Below, piece after piece: positions 51,983-61,044 of a stretch of 64,000 nt of DNA. Location of the stretch: positions 248,001-312,000 of the forward strand of contig NZ_MZMU01000024.1 in NCBI RefSeq assembly GCF_004123835.1, in the 5' to 3' direction. Position numbers and translations under genes: made by a program. The notes under the pieces are model-generated. The model saw only the letters and a program-made list of their open reading frames with translations. It ran no database searches and had not been told where the DNA came from. Each line of letters starts with the position of its first letter. The first letter of the stretch is position 1. The DNA comes from Rhizobium leguminosarum (GTDB lineage Bacteria; Pseudomonadota; Alphaproteobacteria; Rhizobiales; Rhizobiaceae).

Positions 51983-52136
51983 TCCCCTCCCCAACCCCTC
52001 CCCACGAGGGGGAGGGGCTTCGATGCCGCACTGTTCTCATCTCAAAACAACCTCTCAGCCAACAGTACGGTCGCTATTTGGTGCGCCGGGGCCTCCGCTA
52101 AGCCCCTCCCCCTTGTGGGGAGGGGTTGGGGAGGGG
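51983..52136. repeat. 154-base MITE-like element with 37-base inverted ends
   Basis: The left end (51983-52020, CCCCTCCCCAACCCC type) and the right end (52100-52136) are near-perfect reverse complements, with about 80 bases between. Each end also folds on itself (CCCCTCCCC/GGGGAGGGG). It lies inside the transporter operon between binding protein and permease. Confidence 0.8.
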
Positions 52137-52176
52137 TATGCCACTTCCACGTACCAACCGACGAGAGGGAATACCC

Positions 52177-52857
52177 TTGCCGCACTGGCTCCAACTGATG
52201 GCGGAATCCCTTCCCTCGCTCCTCTGGGCGGGATTGATCTTTACCATCCCGCTGACCCTGCTGTCCTTCATCTTCGGCCTCGCGCTCGGGCTCGCCACCG
52301 CCATCGGCCGGCTTTTCGGCCCGGCGCCCGTCGCGGCCCTCGCCCGCTTCTACGTCTGGGTCATCCGCGGCACGCCGCTGCTCGTGCAGCTCTTTGTCAT
52401 CTTCTACGGCCTGCCGAGCCTCGGCATCCTGCTCGATGCCTTTCCGGCCGCCCTCATCGGCTTCACGCTGAATATCGGCGCCTATAGCTCTGAGATCATC
52501 CGCGCGGTCATTTCCTCGGTGCCGAAGGGCCAGTGGGAAGCGGCCTATTCGATCGGCATGAGCTGGCGCCAGGCGATGAGCCGCACCATCCTGCCGCAGG
52601 CGGCCCGCGTCGCCGTGCCGCCGCTCTCGAACACCTTCATCTCGCTGGTCAAGGATACCTCGCTTGCCGCCGCCATCACCGTGCCCGAGCTCTTCCAGGC
52701 CGCACAGCGCATCGTCGCAACCACCTATGAGCCGTTGATCCTCTATATCGAAGCGGCGCTGATCTATCTCGTCCTGAGCTCCGTCCTCTCACAGCTGCAG
52801 GTGCGGCTGGAACGCCGTTTCGCCCGGTACGGCGGCATGCTGGAGGCAAATGCATGA
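52177..52857 (+). CDS. Amino-acid ABC transporter permease
   Basis: A 226-residue HisM/GlnP-type permease with five membrane segments. The EAA loop is GQWEAAYSIGMSWRQAMSRTILPQA, where the ATPase docks. The start is read as TTG at 52177 because GAGAGGG precedes it; an ATG 21 bases later is an alternative. The stop overlaps the ATPase start by four bases. Confidence 0.9.
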   Translation: MPHWLQLMAESLPSLLWAGLIFTIPLTLLSFIFGLALGLATAIGRLFGPAPVAALARFYVWVIRGTPLLVQLFVIFYGLPSLGILLDAFPAALIGFTLNIGAYSSEIIRAVISSVPKGQWEAAYSIGMSWRQAMSRTILPQAARVAVPPLSNTFISLVKDTSLAAAITVPELFQAAQRIVATTYEPLILYIEAALIYLVLSSVLSQLQVRLERRFARYGGMLEANA

Positions 52858-53615
52858 TCGAGCTTTCCAACATCGAAAAGCGCTTCGGCGACGCGGTCAT
52901 TCTCAAGGATATCAGCATCCGTATTCCCGAAGGCAGCGTCACCGCGCTGGTCGGGCCTTCCGGCGGCGGCAAGAGCACGCTGCTGCGCTGCATCAACCTG
53001 CTCGAAATTCCGACCGCCGGCTCCATCCGCCTCGGAGAGGAAACGCTGGCCTTTGCACCGGGCAAACGAACGAGCTGGCCGGCGATCCAGAAGATCCGCC
53101 GCCAGACCGGCATGGTCTTCCAGAACTTCCAGCTCTTCCCGCATCAGACTGCGATCGAGAATGTCATGGAAGGCCTGGTGACGGTGCTGAGATGGCCGAG
53201 GCAAAAGGCCCGCGAGCGTGCGATGGAATTGCTGACCAAGGTCGGCATGACCGACAAGGCCGATGCTTGGCCTTCGACACTATCGGGCGGCCAGCAGCAG
53301 CGCGTCGCGATCGCCCGCGCGCTGGCGCCGTCGCCGCGCGTGCTTCTGTGTGACGAGCCGACATCCGCCCTCGATCCCGAGCTTTCGGCCGAAGTGGTCG
53401 ATGTGCTGGGCCAACTTGCCAGCGAAGGCACGACGATGGTGATGGCGACCCACGATCTCCGGCTCGCATCGAAGATCGCCAATGACGTGGTTTTCCTGGA
53501 AGCCGGCAGCGTGGTGGAAACGGGCAGCGCCAGAGCAATCTTCAGTGCGCCGGAGCGCGAACGCACCAAACGTTTCATCTCGACGATCAACGCCGCCCAT
53601 ACTTACGATATCTGA
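52854..53615 (+). CDS. Amino-acid ABC transporter ATP-binding protein
   Basis: A 253-residue ABC ATPase. Walker A GPSGGGKST, Q-loop MVFQNFQLFPHQT, signature LSGGQQQRVAIARAL and Walker B VLLCDEPTSALDPE are intact. It powers uptake through the neighbouring permease. The ATGA overlap shows translational coupling. Confidence 0.95.
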   Translation: MIELSNIEKRFGDAVILKDISIRIPEGSVTALVGPSGGGKSTLLRCINLLEIPTAGSIRLGEETLAFAPGKRTSWPAIQKIRRQTGMVFQNFQLFPHQTAIENVMEGLVTVLRWPRQKARERAMELLTKVGMTDKADAWPSTLSGGQQQRVAIARALAPSPRVLLCDEPTSALDPELSAEVVDVLGQLASEGTTMVMATHDLRLASKIANDVVFLEAGSVVETGSARAIFSAPERERTKRFISTINAAHTYDI

Positions 53616-53658
53616 GCCATGCCGAGATGCGAACATCCCGGCATCGCTGGAACTCCAC

Positions 53659-54231
53659 TCAGGAGGCCGTGACGACCGAGCGCGCCGCCTTCAGCGCATT
53701 GCCCCACCAGGTGAGCTGGTCGAGCTGGTTCTTCGCCGCTTCGTTGAGATGCGCGTAGTCGCTGAGGCTCTTGCCTTCCTTGAGGACGCCGAGATATTCG
53801 CCAAGCGCGATATGCACGCCCGTTTTTACCGAAGCCGCGCCCATTTCCACGAAGATCAGCCGGAGATGCTCGACCGCGCGTGCACCGCCGACGCCGCCGT
53901 AACCGACGAAGCCGACCGGCTTGTGGATGAACTCGCCGAGGTCGATGGCATTCTTCAGAACCGCCGTCGGAGCGTGATTGTACTCGGCGACGGTGAAAAT
54001 GAAGCCGTCGAATTCACGCAGCTTCTTTTTCCAGCGCTCTGCCGTCTCGCTTTCAGCGGTCGTGGCACGCTGCTCACCGAAAAAATGCATGGGGTAGTCG
54101 AGCAGGTCGAGAACCTCGACCTCGATGTCCTGCCGCTCGGCGGCGATAGCGGCAATCCACTTGGCCGGATGCTCGGCAAAACGGCCAATACGCGTGCTGC
54201 CGACGATGACGGCAATCTTCAACTTGCTCAT
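53659..54231 (-). CDS. NADPH-dependent FMN reductase
   Basis: A 190-residue flavodoxin-like reductase. The FMN phosphate loop is VGSTRIGRFAEHPAKWI and the second motif is TVAEYNHAPTAVLKNAIDLG. It reduces quinones, FMN or similar. The ATG at 54231 has AGGAAAT upstream. Confidence 0.88.
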   Translation of the reverse strand: MSKLKIAVIVGSTRIGRFAEHPAKWIAAIAAERQDIEVEVLDLLDYPMHFFGEQRATTAESETAERWKKKLREFDGFIFTVAEYNHAPTAVLKNAIDLGEFIHKPVGFVGYGGVGGARAVEHLRLIFVEMGAASVKTGVHIALGEYLGVLKEGKSLSDYAHLNEAAKNQLDQLTWWGNALKAARSVVTAS

Positions 54232-54289
54232 GGATATCATTTCCTGATGGGTCTTGGGGGGCGGATGGTGGGAGCGCAAGTCTATGAGA

Positions 54290-54321
54290 AAGCCTCCGCG
54301 CCGGGCAAGGCGCGAAGGCTT
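54290..54321 (-). terminator. Terminator downstream of pyc
   Basis: AAGCCT-c-CGCGCC-gggcaa-GGCGCG-a-AGGCTT forms a 13-pair stem with one mismatch; on - it is followed by TTTCTC. Confidence 0.6.
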
Positions 54322-54422
54322 CGAAAAATCAGCTTTTTGACAGGCCGATCGTACACAATCGAGTGAATGGAGCCAGCTCGCAAAGTCGGCTGATGGGCGC
54401 CTTTGCGAAGGATGGCCGCCCT

Positions 54423-57400
54423 TCAGCCTGCGTAGACGACGAGCAGGTCCTTGGCATCGATCTGATCGCCGGCCCGCACCAGCACTTCGGAAATCGTGCC
54501 ATCCTTTTCCGCATGCAGCGCCGTTTCCATCTTCATCGCCTCGATGGAGACGAGCACGTCGCCGGCATTGACGGCCTGGCCGGGCGAGACGAAGACACGG
54601 CTGATGACACCCGGCATCGGCGCACCGACATGAACGGCATTGCCGGGCTCCGCCTTGCGGCGGACGGCGGCACCCGTCGCCCCATGGGCCCGGTCCGGCA
54701 CCTTGATGCGGCGCGGCTGACCGTTGAGCTCGAAGAAGATGGTCACCATGCCCTGGCTGTCTGTCGCGCTCATCGCCTGGTTGACGATGACGAGCGTCTT
54801 GCCGCGCTCGATATCGGCAAACAGCTCCTCGCCGTCCTTGAGACCGTAGAAATAGGCGGGTGTCGGCAGCACCGAGACCGGGCCGTAGGTATCGGAGGCG
54901 AGTGCGAAATCGGTAAAGACCTTCGGATACATCAGGTAGGAAGCAAATTCGAAGTCGCTGATCTCACGCTCGAGTTTCGTCTCGATGACTTTGCGCTCCG
55001 CATCGAGATCGGCCTCCTTGAGCAGCGAGCCGGGGCGCACCGTATAGGGCTTGTCACCCTTCAGCGCCTTCTTCTGCAGCGCTTCCGGCCATCCTGACGG
55101 CGGCTGGCCGAGATCGCCCTTCAGCATCGAGACCACTGATTCCGGGAAGGAGACTTCCTTGTCGGGGCTGACGACGTCGGCAACCGTCAGATCCTGGGAC
55201 ACCATCATCAGCGCCATGTCGCCGACGACCTTGGAAGACGGCGTCACCTTGACGATATCACCGAACATCTGGTTGGCGTCGGCATAGGCCTGCGCCACCT
55301 GATGCCAGCGGGTCTCGAGGCCGAGCGAGCGGGCCTGTTCCTTGAGGTTGGTAAACTGGCCGCCCGGCATTTCATGCAGATAGACTTCGGATGCCGGGCC
55401 TCTCAGATCACTTTCGAAGGCGGCATACTGGTTCCGCGCCGCTTCCCAATAGAAGGAGACGCGGCGGATCCATTCCGGATCGAGGCCCGGATCGCGCTCC
55501 GTACCACGCAACGCCTCGACGATCGAGCCGAGACAGGGCTGCGAGGTATTGCCGGAAAGCGCATCCATGGCGGCATCGACGGCATCAACGCCGGCATCGA
55601 CGGCGGCAAGAACGGTCGCGGCCGCAATACCCGATGTATCATGCGTGTGGAAATGGATCGGCAGGCTTGTCGCCTCGCGCAGTGCCTTGAACAGAACCTT
55701 CGCAGCCGCAGGCTTGAGAAGGCCCGCCATATCCTTGAGCGCGATGATATGCGCCCCGGCCTTCTCGAGCTCGACCGCAAGGTCGGTGTAGTATTTCAGA
55801 TCGTATTTCGGACGGGCCGAGTTCAGGATATCGCCGGTATAGCAGATCGCCGCCTCGCAGAGCTTGTTCTCCTCGGCAATGGCATCCATCGAGACGCGCA
55901 TGTTCTCGACCCAGTTCAGGCAGTCGAAGACACGGAAGAGATCGATGCCGCCCTTGGCCGCCTGGCGGACGAAATATTTGACGACATTATCGGGATAATT
56001 GGTGTAGCCGACGCCGTTGGCGCCGCGAAGCAGCATCTGGAGCAGAAGGTTCGGCGCGCCCTCGCGGATCAGCGCCAGGCGTTCCCACGGATCCTCGGTC
56101 AGAAAGCGCATGGAGACGTCGAAGGTCGCGCCGCCCCAGCATTCGAGCGACAAAAGATTTGGCAGCGCATGCGCATAAGTATCGGCAATGCGGGCGATGT
56201 CATAGGTGCGCATGCGGGTGGCGAGCAGCGACTGGTGACCGTCGCGCATCGTTGTGTCGGTCAAGAGCACGCGCTTCTCGTTGCGCATCCATTCGCCGAA
56301 TTTCTTCGGGCCGAGCGTGTCGAGGAGCTGCTTGGTACCATCCTTGATCGCATTGCCGTTGGCGTAGGGAACCACCGGCTCGGCAGCGTTTTCCAGCGGC
56401 CTGGGCCTGTCCTTGGCCTCGGGATGGCCATTGACGGTGACGTCGGCGAGATACGTCAGGAGCTTCGTGGCGCGATCCTGGCGCTTCACCTGCTGGAAGA
56501 GTTCCGGCGTCGTGTCGATGAAGCGTGTCGTGTAGCTGTTATCCCTGAACTTCGGATGGCCGATGATCGCTTCGAGGAAGGTCAGGTTGGTTGCCACGCC
56601 GCGAATGCGGAATTCGCGCAGCGCCCGGTCCATGCGGGCGATCGCTTCGGACGGATTGGGCGCCCATGCCGTGACCTTGACGAGAAGCGGATCATAAAAG
56701 CGGGTGATGATCGCGCCCGAATAGGAGGTGCCGCCATCGAGGCGGATACCGAAACCGGACGCTGAGCGATAGGCGGTGATGCGGCCGTAATCCGGAATGA
56801 AATTATGCTCCGGATCTTCCGTGGTGATGCGGCACTGCAGCGCATGGCCATTGAGACGGATATCTTCCTGGCGTGGCACGCCCGATTCCGCCGTTCCGAT
56901 CGCAAAACCGTCGAGAATGTGGATCTGCGCCTTGACGATGTCGATGCCGGTGACGACTTCGGTCACCGTATGCTCGACCTGGATGCGCGGATTGACTTCG
57001 ATGAAGTAGAATTTGCCGGTATCGGCATCCATCAGATACTCGACGGTGCCGGCACCGATATAATTGGTCGCCGCCGCGATCTTCAGCGAATAGGCGGCGA
57101 GTTCCTGGCGCTGCGCCTCCGAGAGATAGGGCGCCGGCGCGCGCTCGACGACCTTCTGGTTGCGGCGCTGGATCGAGCAGTCACGCTCGAAGAGATGCAC
57201 GACATTGCCATGCGTATCGCCGAGGACCTGGCTTTCGACATGGCGGGCGCGCTCGACGAGCTTTTCCAGATAGACCTCGTCCTTGCCGAAGGCCGCCATC
57301 GCCTCGCGCTTGGCTTCCGTCACCTCGCGGGCAAGATCCTTTGGATCGCGGATCGCGCGCATGCCGCGCCCACCACCGCCCCAGGAGGCCTTCAGCATGA

Positions 57401-57887
57401 CGGGGTAGCCGATCCCCTCCGCCATCTTCGCCACTTCGGCCATGTCGTCTGGCAGAGGCCCGGTGGCCGGCACTACGGGAACGTCGACCGAGATCGCCAG
57501 GTTGCGCGCTGCGACCTTATTGCCGAGCTGGCGCATCGTATCGGCCTTCGGACCGATGAAGATGATGCCGGCCTTGTTGCAGGCATCGACGAATTCGGGG
57601 CTTTCCGACAGCAGGCCGTAGCCGGGATGGATGGCATCGGCGCCGGAGAGTTTCGCAACGCGGATCACCTCCTCGATCGACAGATAGCTCTCGATCGGGC
57701 CCATGTCCTTGGAAAGATGCGGGCCGCGGCCGACCTGGTAACTCTCGTCCGCTTTGAAGCGGTGCAGCGCCAGCTTGTCCTCTTCCGCCCAGATCGCCAC
57801 CGTTTTTATTCCAAGTTCGTTGGCCGCACGGAACACGCGGATGGCAATTTCAGAGCGATTGGCAACGAGAATCTTGGAAATGGGCAA
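54423..57887 (-). CDS. pyc: Pyruvate carboxylase
   Basis: A 1154-residue single-chain pyruvate carboxylase. Biotin carboxylase domain to about 455 (KASWGGGGRGMR, EVNPRIQVEHTVTE), carboxyltransferase about 540-810 (TTMRDGHQSLLATRMRT, HTHDTSG), then the C-terminal biotin carrier with Lys1119 in EAMKME. It carboxylates pyruvate to oxaloacetate and refills the TCA cycle. In Sinorhizobium pyc is also next to expR and ndvA. GGAG lies 11 bases before the ATG. Confidence 0.97.
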   Translation of the reverse strand: MPISKILVANRSEIAIRVFRAANELGIKTVAIWAEEDKLALHRFKADESYQVGRGPHLSKDMGPIESYLSIEEVIRVAKLSGADAIHPGYGLLSESPEFVDACNKAGIIFIGPKADTMRQLGNKVAARNLAISVDVPVVPATGPLPDDMAEVAKMAEGIGYPVMLKASWGGGGRGMRAIRDPKDLAREVTEAKREAMAAFGKDEVYLEKLVERARHVESQVLGDTHGNVVHLFERDCSIQRRNQKVVERAPAPYLSEAQRQELAAYSLKIAAATNYIGAGTVEYLMDADTGKFYFIEVNPRIQVEHTVTEVVTGIDIVKAQIHILDGFAIGTAESGVPRQEDIRLNGHALQCRITTEDPEHNFIPDYGRITAYRSASGFGIRLDGGTSYSGAIITRFYDPLLVKVTAWAPNPSEAIARMDRALREFRIRGVATNLTFLEAIIGHPKFRDNSYTTRFIDTTPELFQQVKRQDRATKLLTYLADVTVNGHPEAKDRPRPLENAAEPVVPYANGNAIKDGTKQLLDTLGPKKFGEWMRNEKRVLLTDTTMRDGHQSLLATRMRTYDIARIADTYAHALPNLLSLECWGGATFDVSMRFLTEDPWERLALIREGAPNLLLQMLLRGANGVGYTNYPDNVVKYFVRQAAKGGIDLFRVFDCLNWVENMRVSMDAIAEENKLCEAAICYTGDILNSARPKYDLKYYTDLAVELEKAGAHIIALKDMAGLLKPAAAKVLFKALREATSLPIHFHTHDTSGIAAATVLAAVDAGVDAVDAAMDALSGNTSQPCLGSIVEALRGTERDPGLDPEWIRRVSFYWEAARNQYAAFESDLRGPASEVYLHEMPGGQFTNLKEQARSLGLETRWHQVAQAYADANQMFGDIVKVTPSSKVVGDMALMMVSQDLTVADVVSPDKEVSFPESVVSMLKGDLGQPPSGWPEALQKKALKGDKPYTVRPGSLLKEADLDAERKVIETKLEREISDFEFASYLMYPKVFTDFALASDTYGPVSVLPTPAYFYGLKDGEELFADIERGKTLVIVNQAMSATDSQGMVTIFFELNGQPRRIKVPDRAHGATGAAVRRKAEPGNAVHVGAPMPGVISRVFVSPGQAVNAGDVLVSIEAMKMETALHAEKDGTISEVLVRAGDQIDAKDLLVVYAG

Positions 57888-58010
57888 AACGGTCTCCTCA
57901 GACGTTCAGACGCGGGAATGCTGCACCCGCGAAGGAAACTCTTAACTTCTTGTCACAGAAAGTTCAATTTATCTTGCGACTGCGAAAATGCAATTTTTCG
58001 ACATTCTGAA

Positions 58011-58053
58011 GCAACTCCAGGAAAAGTGCGAAACGGTTTCCGTCCGGAGTTGC
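58011..58053. repeat. Rhizobial palindromic repeat (copy 7, diverged)
   Basis: GCAACTCCAGGAAAAGTGCG, then AAACGG and TTTCCGTCCGGAGTTGC. Both arms and the AAAAGTG core are recognisable. It lies between pyc and expR. Confidence 0.65.
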
Positions 58054-58070
58054 GCAAAAATAAAAACCAG

Positions 58071-58101
58071 AGCAATCCGCTTCGATGAGAAGCGGATTGC
58101 T
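58071..58101 (-). terminator. Terminator of expR
   Basis: AGCAATCCGCTTC-tcatc-GAAGCGGATTGCT starts one base after the stop codon on - and is followed by GGTTTTTATTTTTG. Confidence 0.93.
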
Positions 58102-58857
58102 TTAACTTATCAGGCCATGACGGAAGGCAAGTGCCACCGCCTGCTGCCTGTTTTTCGCCTTCAGCTTGTCCTGCAGGCCGTTCATATACCAGTCGACGGT
58201 GTGGTTTGAGATCTTCAGCATCTTGCTGATCTCCATCGAAGTCATGCCTTCGGCGAGATAATGCAGGATTTCCATCTCGCGCCGCGTCAGCGGCGTGTCG
58301 GCCAGCAGCACGGTTTCCAGTGCCTGCGCCTCGCCCTTCAGATCGAGCAACCGCCAGAAGGCCTTGCGCGCCACCGCCTCCAACAACGCGATCTCCACCG
58401 GCGACAGCTCGATTGGCTTGCCGGCGAGACTAAGGCTGGCGAGAATGCCGCTGCGCCCGTGGATCGGAAAGATGTAGCCGTCCTCCAACCCATGCCCGAA
58501 GGCATCGACCATCATCTGCTCCATGCGGCGATGATACGCGTCCTTGTGGAAGGCGGCCATCGCCTCCCGCCAGCGGAAAGGGCGCTGCGCATGGGCGAGA
58601 TAGCGCACCATCGGATCGATCAGCGCATATTTTTTCGCGGTATATATCTGCGGCCATTGTTCCGGCCAGCGGCCGGCCAACGCCGCAGCCCAGGGCTCTG
58701 GATTCTGCTGCACCGGATTCTGCGGCACATGGCGCAGCAGGCCGTAATATTCGAAGCCGCAACGGCGGAGGATCTGCTCCACCTCGGTGACGACGGCTTC
58801 AGGATTTGAGCATTCTTCCAGAATTACAAGTAATTGAATTAACGAATTAATATTCAC
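58102..58857 (-). CDS. expR: LuxR-type quorum-sensing regulator (ExpR-like)
   Basis: A 251-residue LuxR-family protein. The autoinducer-binding domain contains the expected WPQIYTAKKYALIDPMVRYL and RPFRW with the conserved Trp, Tyr, Asp and Trp. The C-terminal helix-turn-helix is LTRREMEILHYLAEGMTSMEISKMLKISNHTV. Between pyc and ndvA this is the ExpR position in Sinorhizobium, where it binds long-chain acyl-homoserine lactones and controls surface polysaccharides and motility. No luxI-type synthase gene is in the window. The start is read as GTG at 58857 because AAGGG precedes it; an ATG at 58890 is possible. Confidence 0.88.
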   Translation of the reverse strand: MNINSLIQLLVILEECSNPEAVVTEVEQILRRCGFEYYGLLRHVPQNPVQQNPEPWAAALAGRWPEQWPQIYTAKKYALIDPMVRYLAHAQRPFRWREAMAAFHKDAYHRRMEQMMVDAFGHGLEDGYIFPIHGRSGILASLSLAGKPIELSPVEIALLEAVARKAFWRLLDLKGEAQALETVLLADTPLTRREMEILHYLAEGMTSMEISKMLKISNHTVDWYMNGLQDKLKAKNRQQAVALAFRHGLIS

Positions 58858-59174
58858 AAAAATGCCCTTGCCCGGACCTGATGCCCGCATGAGGCCGTCG
58901 GCGGCTGGTCAAACTGGTCGCGAAACGGTCTTCAATATATGCAGTCTGTAATTTAATGCTGTGCTAAACATTTAATAAAATGCAAGCGCAAATTGTTGCG
59001 AGATATAGCCGAACGGCAATTTCGGCGCCATGGCCATCTCGTCGCATCCTGCGATAGTATGATCGTATTAATCATCCCATCGATTGAACCCTGAATACTC
59101 CGTTAATCGCCCGTTCAGGTAGCCTTTTGTAGCATCGCATCATCCCGTTTTCGCAGATGCACAAGAGGTTCCAC
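58858..59174. other. 317-base region between expR and ndvA
   Basis: AT-rich near expR (AATTTAATGC, ACATTTAATAAAATGC). GCGCAAATTGTTGCG is a small imperfect palindrome near 58986. No lux box I can identify with confidence. Promoters for both divergent genes must be here. Confidence 0.5.
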
Positions 59175-60938
59175 GTGACGCTATTCAAGGTCTATGCAAG
59201 GGCTCTGCGCTATCTTAGCGCCTACAAGCTGCGCGTATCCCTGGTCGTTGTCGCAAACATTGTTCTTGCGACGATCACCATCGCGGAGCCGATCCTGTTC
59301 GGTCGCATCATCGATGCGATTTCGGGCAAGGGTGAGGTCAAGCCCATCCTCTTCATGTGGGCGACTTTCGCCGTCTTCAACACCATTGCCTTCGTCCTGG
59401 TGGCCCGCGAGGCCGACCGGTTGGCGCATGGCCGGCGGGCGACGCTGTTGACGGAAGCCTTCGGCCGCATCATTTCCATGCCGCTCGGCTGGCACCATCA
59501 GCGTGGTACCTCCAACGCGCTGCATACATTGCTGCGCGCCTGCGAGACGCTATTTGGCCTCTGGCTGGAGTTCATGCGCAACCACCTGTCGACGGTCATC
59601 GCGCTTGCCCTTCTGATACCGACCGCAATGTCGATGGACCTGCGCCTTTCCGCCGTGCTCATGGTGCTCGCCATCGCCTACTGGCTGATCGGCCGCGCCG
59701 TCATGAGCCGCACCAAGGACGGCCAGGCTTCGGTCGAGAACCATTATCACACGGTCTTCTCGCATGTCAGCGACTCGATCAGCAACGTTTCGGTCCTGCA
59801 CAGCTACAACCGCATCGAGGCTGAAACCAGGGCGCTGAAATCCTTTGCCGACCGTCTGCTCGAAGCCCAATATCCGGTCCTCGACTGGTGGGCGATCGCC
59901 AGCGCACTGAACCGTATGGCGTCGACGATCGCGATGATGGTGGTCCTGATCATCGGCACTATGCTCGTCCAGGCCGGCCAGTTGCGCGTCGGCGACGTCA
60001 TCGCCTTCATCGGCTTTGCCAACCTGTTGATCGGCCGTCTCGACCTGATGCGCCAGTTCGCTACGCAGATTTTCGAGGCCCGTTCCAAGCTCGAGGAATT
60101 CTATGCGCTGGAAGACTCGGTGCGTGAACGTGAAGAGCCGGCCGGCAACGGCGAGATCAAGGACGTCAAGGGTGCGATCGAGTTCCGCGACGTGTCCTTC
60201 GGCTTCGGCAACAGCTCGCAGGGCCTGCACAACGTCTCCTTCTCGGTGAAGGCAGGCCAGACGGTCGCGATCGTCGGCCCGACCGGCGCCGGCAAGACGA
60301 CGCTCGTCAACCTGCTGCAGCGTGTCTATGATGCCCAGGGCGGCAAGATCCTCGTCGACGGCACCGATATCACCAAGGTGACCCGCAAGTCGCTGCGTCG
60401 CCACATCGCCACCGTCTTCCAGGATGCGGGCCTGCTGAACCGTTCGATCAGCGACAACATCCGCCTTGGCCGTGAAGGCGCCAGTGAAGAGGAAATGCGC
60501 CGTGCAGCAGAAGCCGCCGCCGCTGCCGACTTCATCGAGACCCGTGAGGATCGCTACGATACGCATGTCGGTGAACGCGGCAACAAGCTCTCCGGCGGCG
60601 AGCGCCAGCGCATCGCGATCGCCCGCGCCATCCTCAAGGACGCGCCGATCCTGGTGCTCGACGAGGCGACCTCGGCGCTCGACGTCGAGACCGAAGCCCG
60701 CGTCAAGGCCGCGATCGACAATCTGCGCCAGAACCGCACCACCTTCATCATCGCCCACCGCCTGTCGACGGTCCGCGAAGCCGATATGGTGCTCTTCCTG
60801 GATGACGGCCGTGTCGTCGAACAGGGAAGCTTCGACGAACTCAGCCACAGCAACGGCCGCTTCGCCGCCCTGCTGCGCGCCAGCGGCATCCTGACGGACG
60901 AAGAGGTCCGCAAGGCCCATACCACCGAAGCCGCCTGA
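59175..60938 (+). CDS. ndvA: Cyclic beta-1,2-glucan exporter
   Basis: A 587-residue half-size ABC exporter: six membrane helices (residues 1-300) and an ATPase with Walker A GPTGAGKTT at 368-376, signature LSGGERQRIAIARAI and Walker B ILVLDEATSALD. It matches NdvA/ChvA, which carry cyclic beta-1,2-glucan to the periplasm, needed for osmoadaptation and nodule invasion. GTG at 59175 gives the family start VTLFKVYARALRYLS and has AAGAGG upstream. Confidence 0.96.
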   Translation: MTLFKVYARALRYLSAYKLRVSLVVVANIVLATITIAEPILFGRIIDAISGKGEVKPILFMWATFAVFNTIAFVLVAREADRLAHGRRATLLTEAFGRIISMPLGWHHQRGTSNALHTLLRACETLFGLWLEFMRNHLSTVIALALLIPTAMSMDLRLSAVLMVLAIAYWLIGRAVMSRTKDGQASVENHYHTVFSHVSDSISNVSVLHSYNRIEAETRALKSFADRLLEAQYPVLDWWAIASALNRMASTIAMMVVLIIGTMLVQAGQLRVGDVIAFIGFANLLIGRLDLMRQFATQIFEARSKLEEFYALEDSVREREEPAGNGEIKDVKGAIEFRDVSFGFGNSSQGLHNVSFSVKAGQTVAIVGPTGAGKTTLVNLLQRVYDAQGGKILVDGTDITKVTRKSLRRHIATVFQDAGLLNRSISDNIRLGREGASEEEMRRAAEAAAAADFIETREDRYDTHVGERGNKLSGGERQRIAIARAILKDAPILVLDEATSALDVETEARVKAAIDNLRQNRTTFIIAHRLSTVREADMVLFLDDGRVVEQGSFDELSHSNGRFAALLRASGILTDEEVRKAHTTEAA

Positions 60939-60958
60939 TCGGTTCGGGTTCAAGATAA

Positions 60959-60993
60959 AGGCCGGAAGGGTGACGCCCTTCCGGCCTTTTTGT
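60959..60993 (+). terminator. Terminator of ndvA
   Basis: GGCCGGAAGGG-tgacg-CCCTTCCGGCC followed by TTTTTG. Confidence 0.93.
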
Positions 60994-61023
60994 TTGGCTG
61001 AGCCCTGGAAGCGGCGCCTTACC

Positions 61024-61044
61024 GTGTGACACCCCCCTCTGCCC
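61024..61044. repeat. Left fragment of an inverted-repeat element split by the IS
   Basis: These 21 bases followed directly by 62380 onward align with the reverse complement of 62577 downward, with only a few mismatches. It is the outer end of the older element. Confidence 0.75.
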
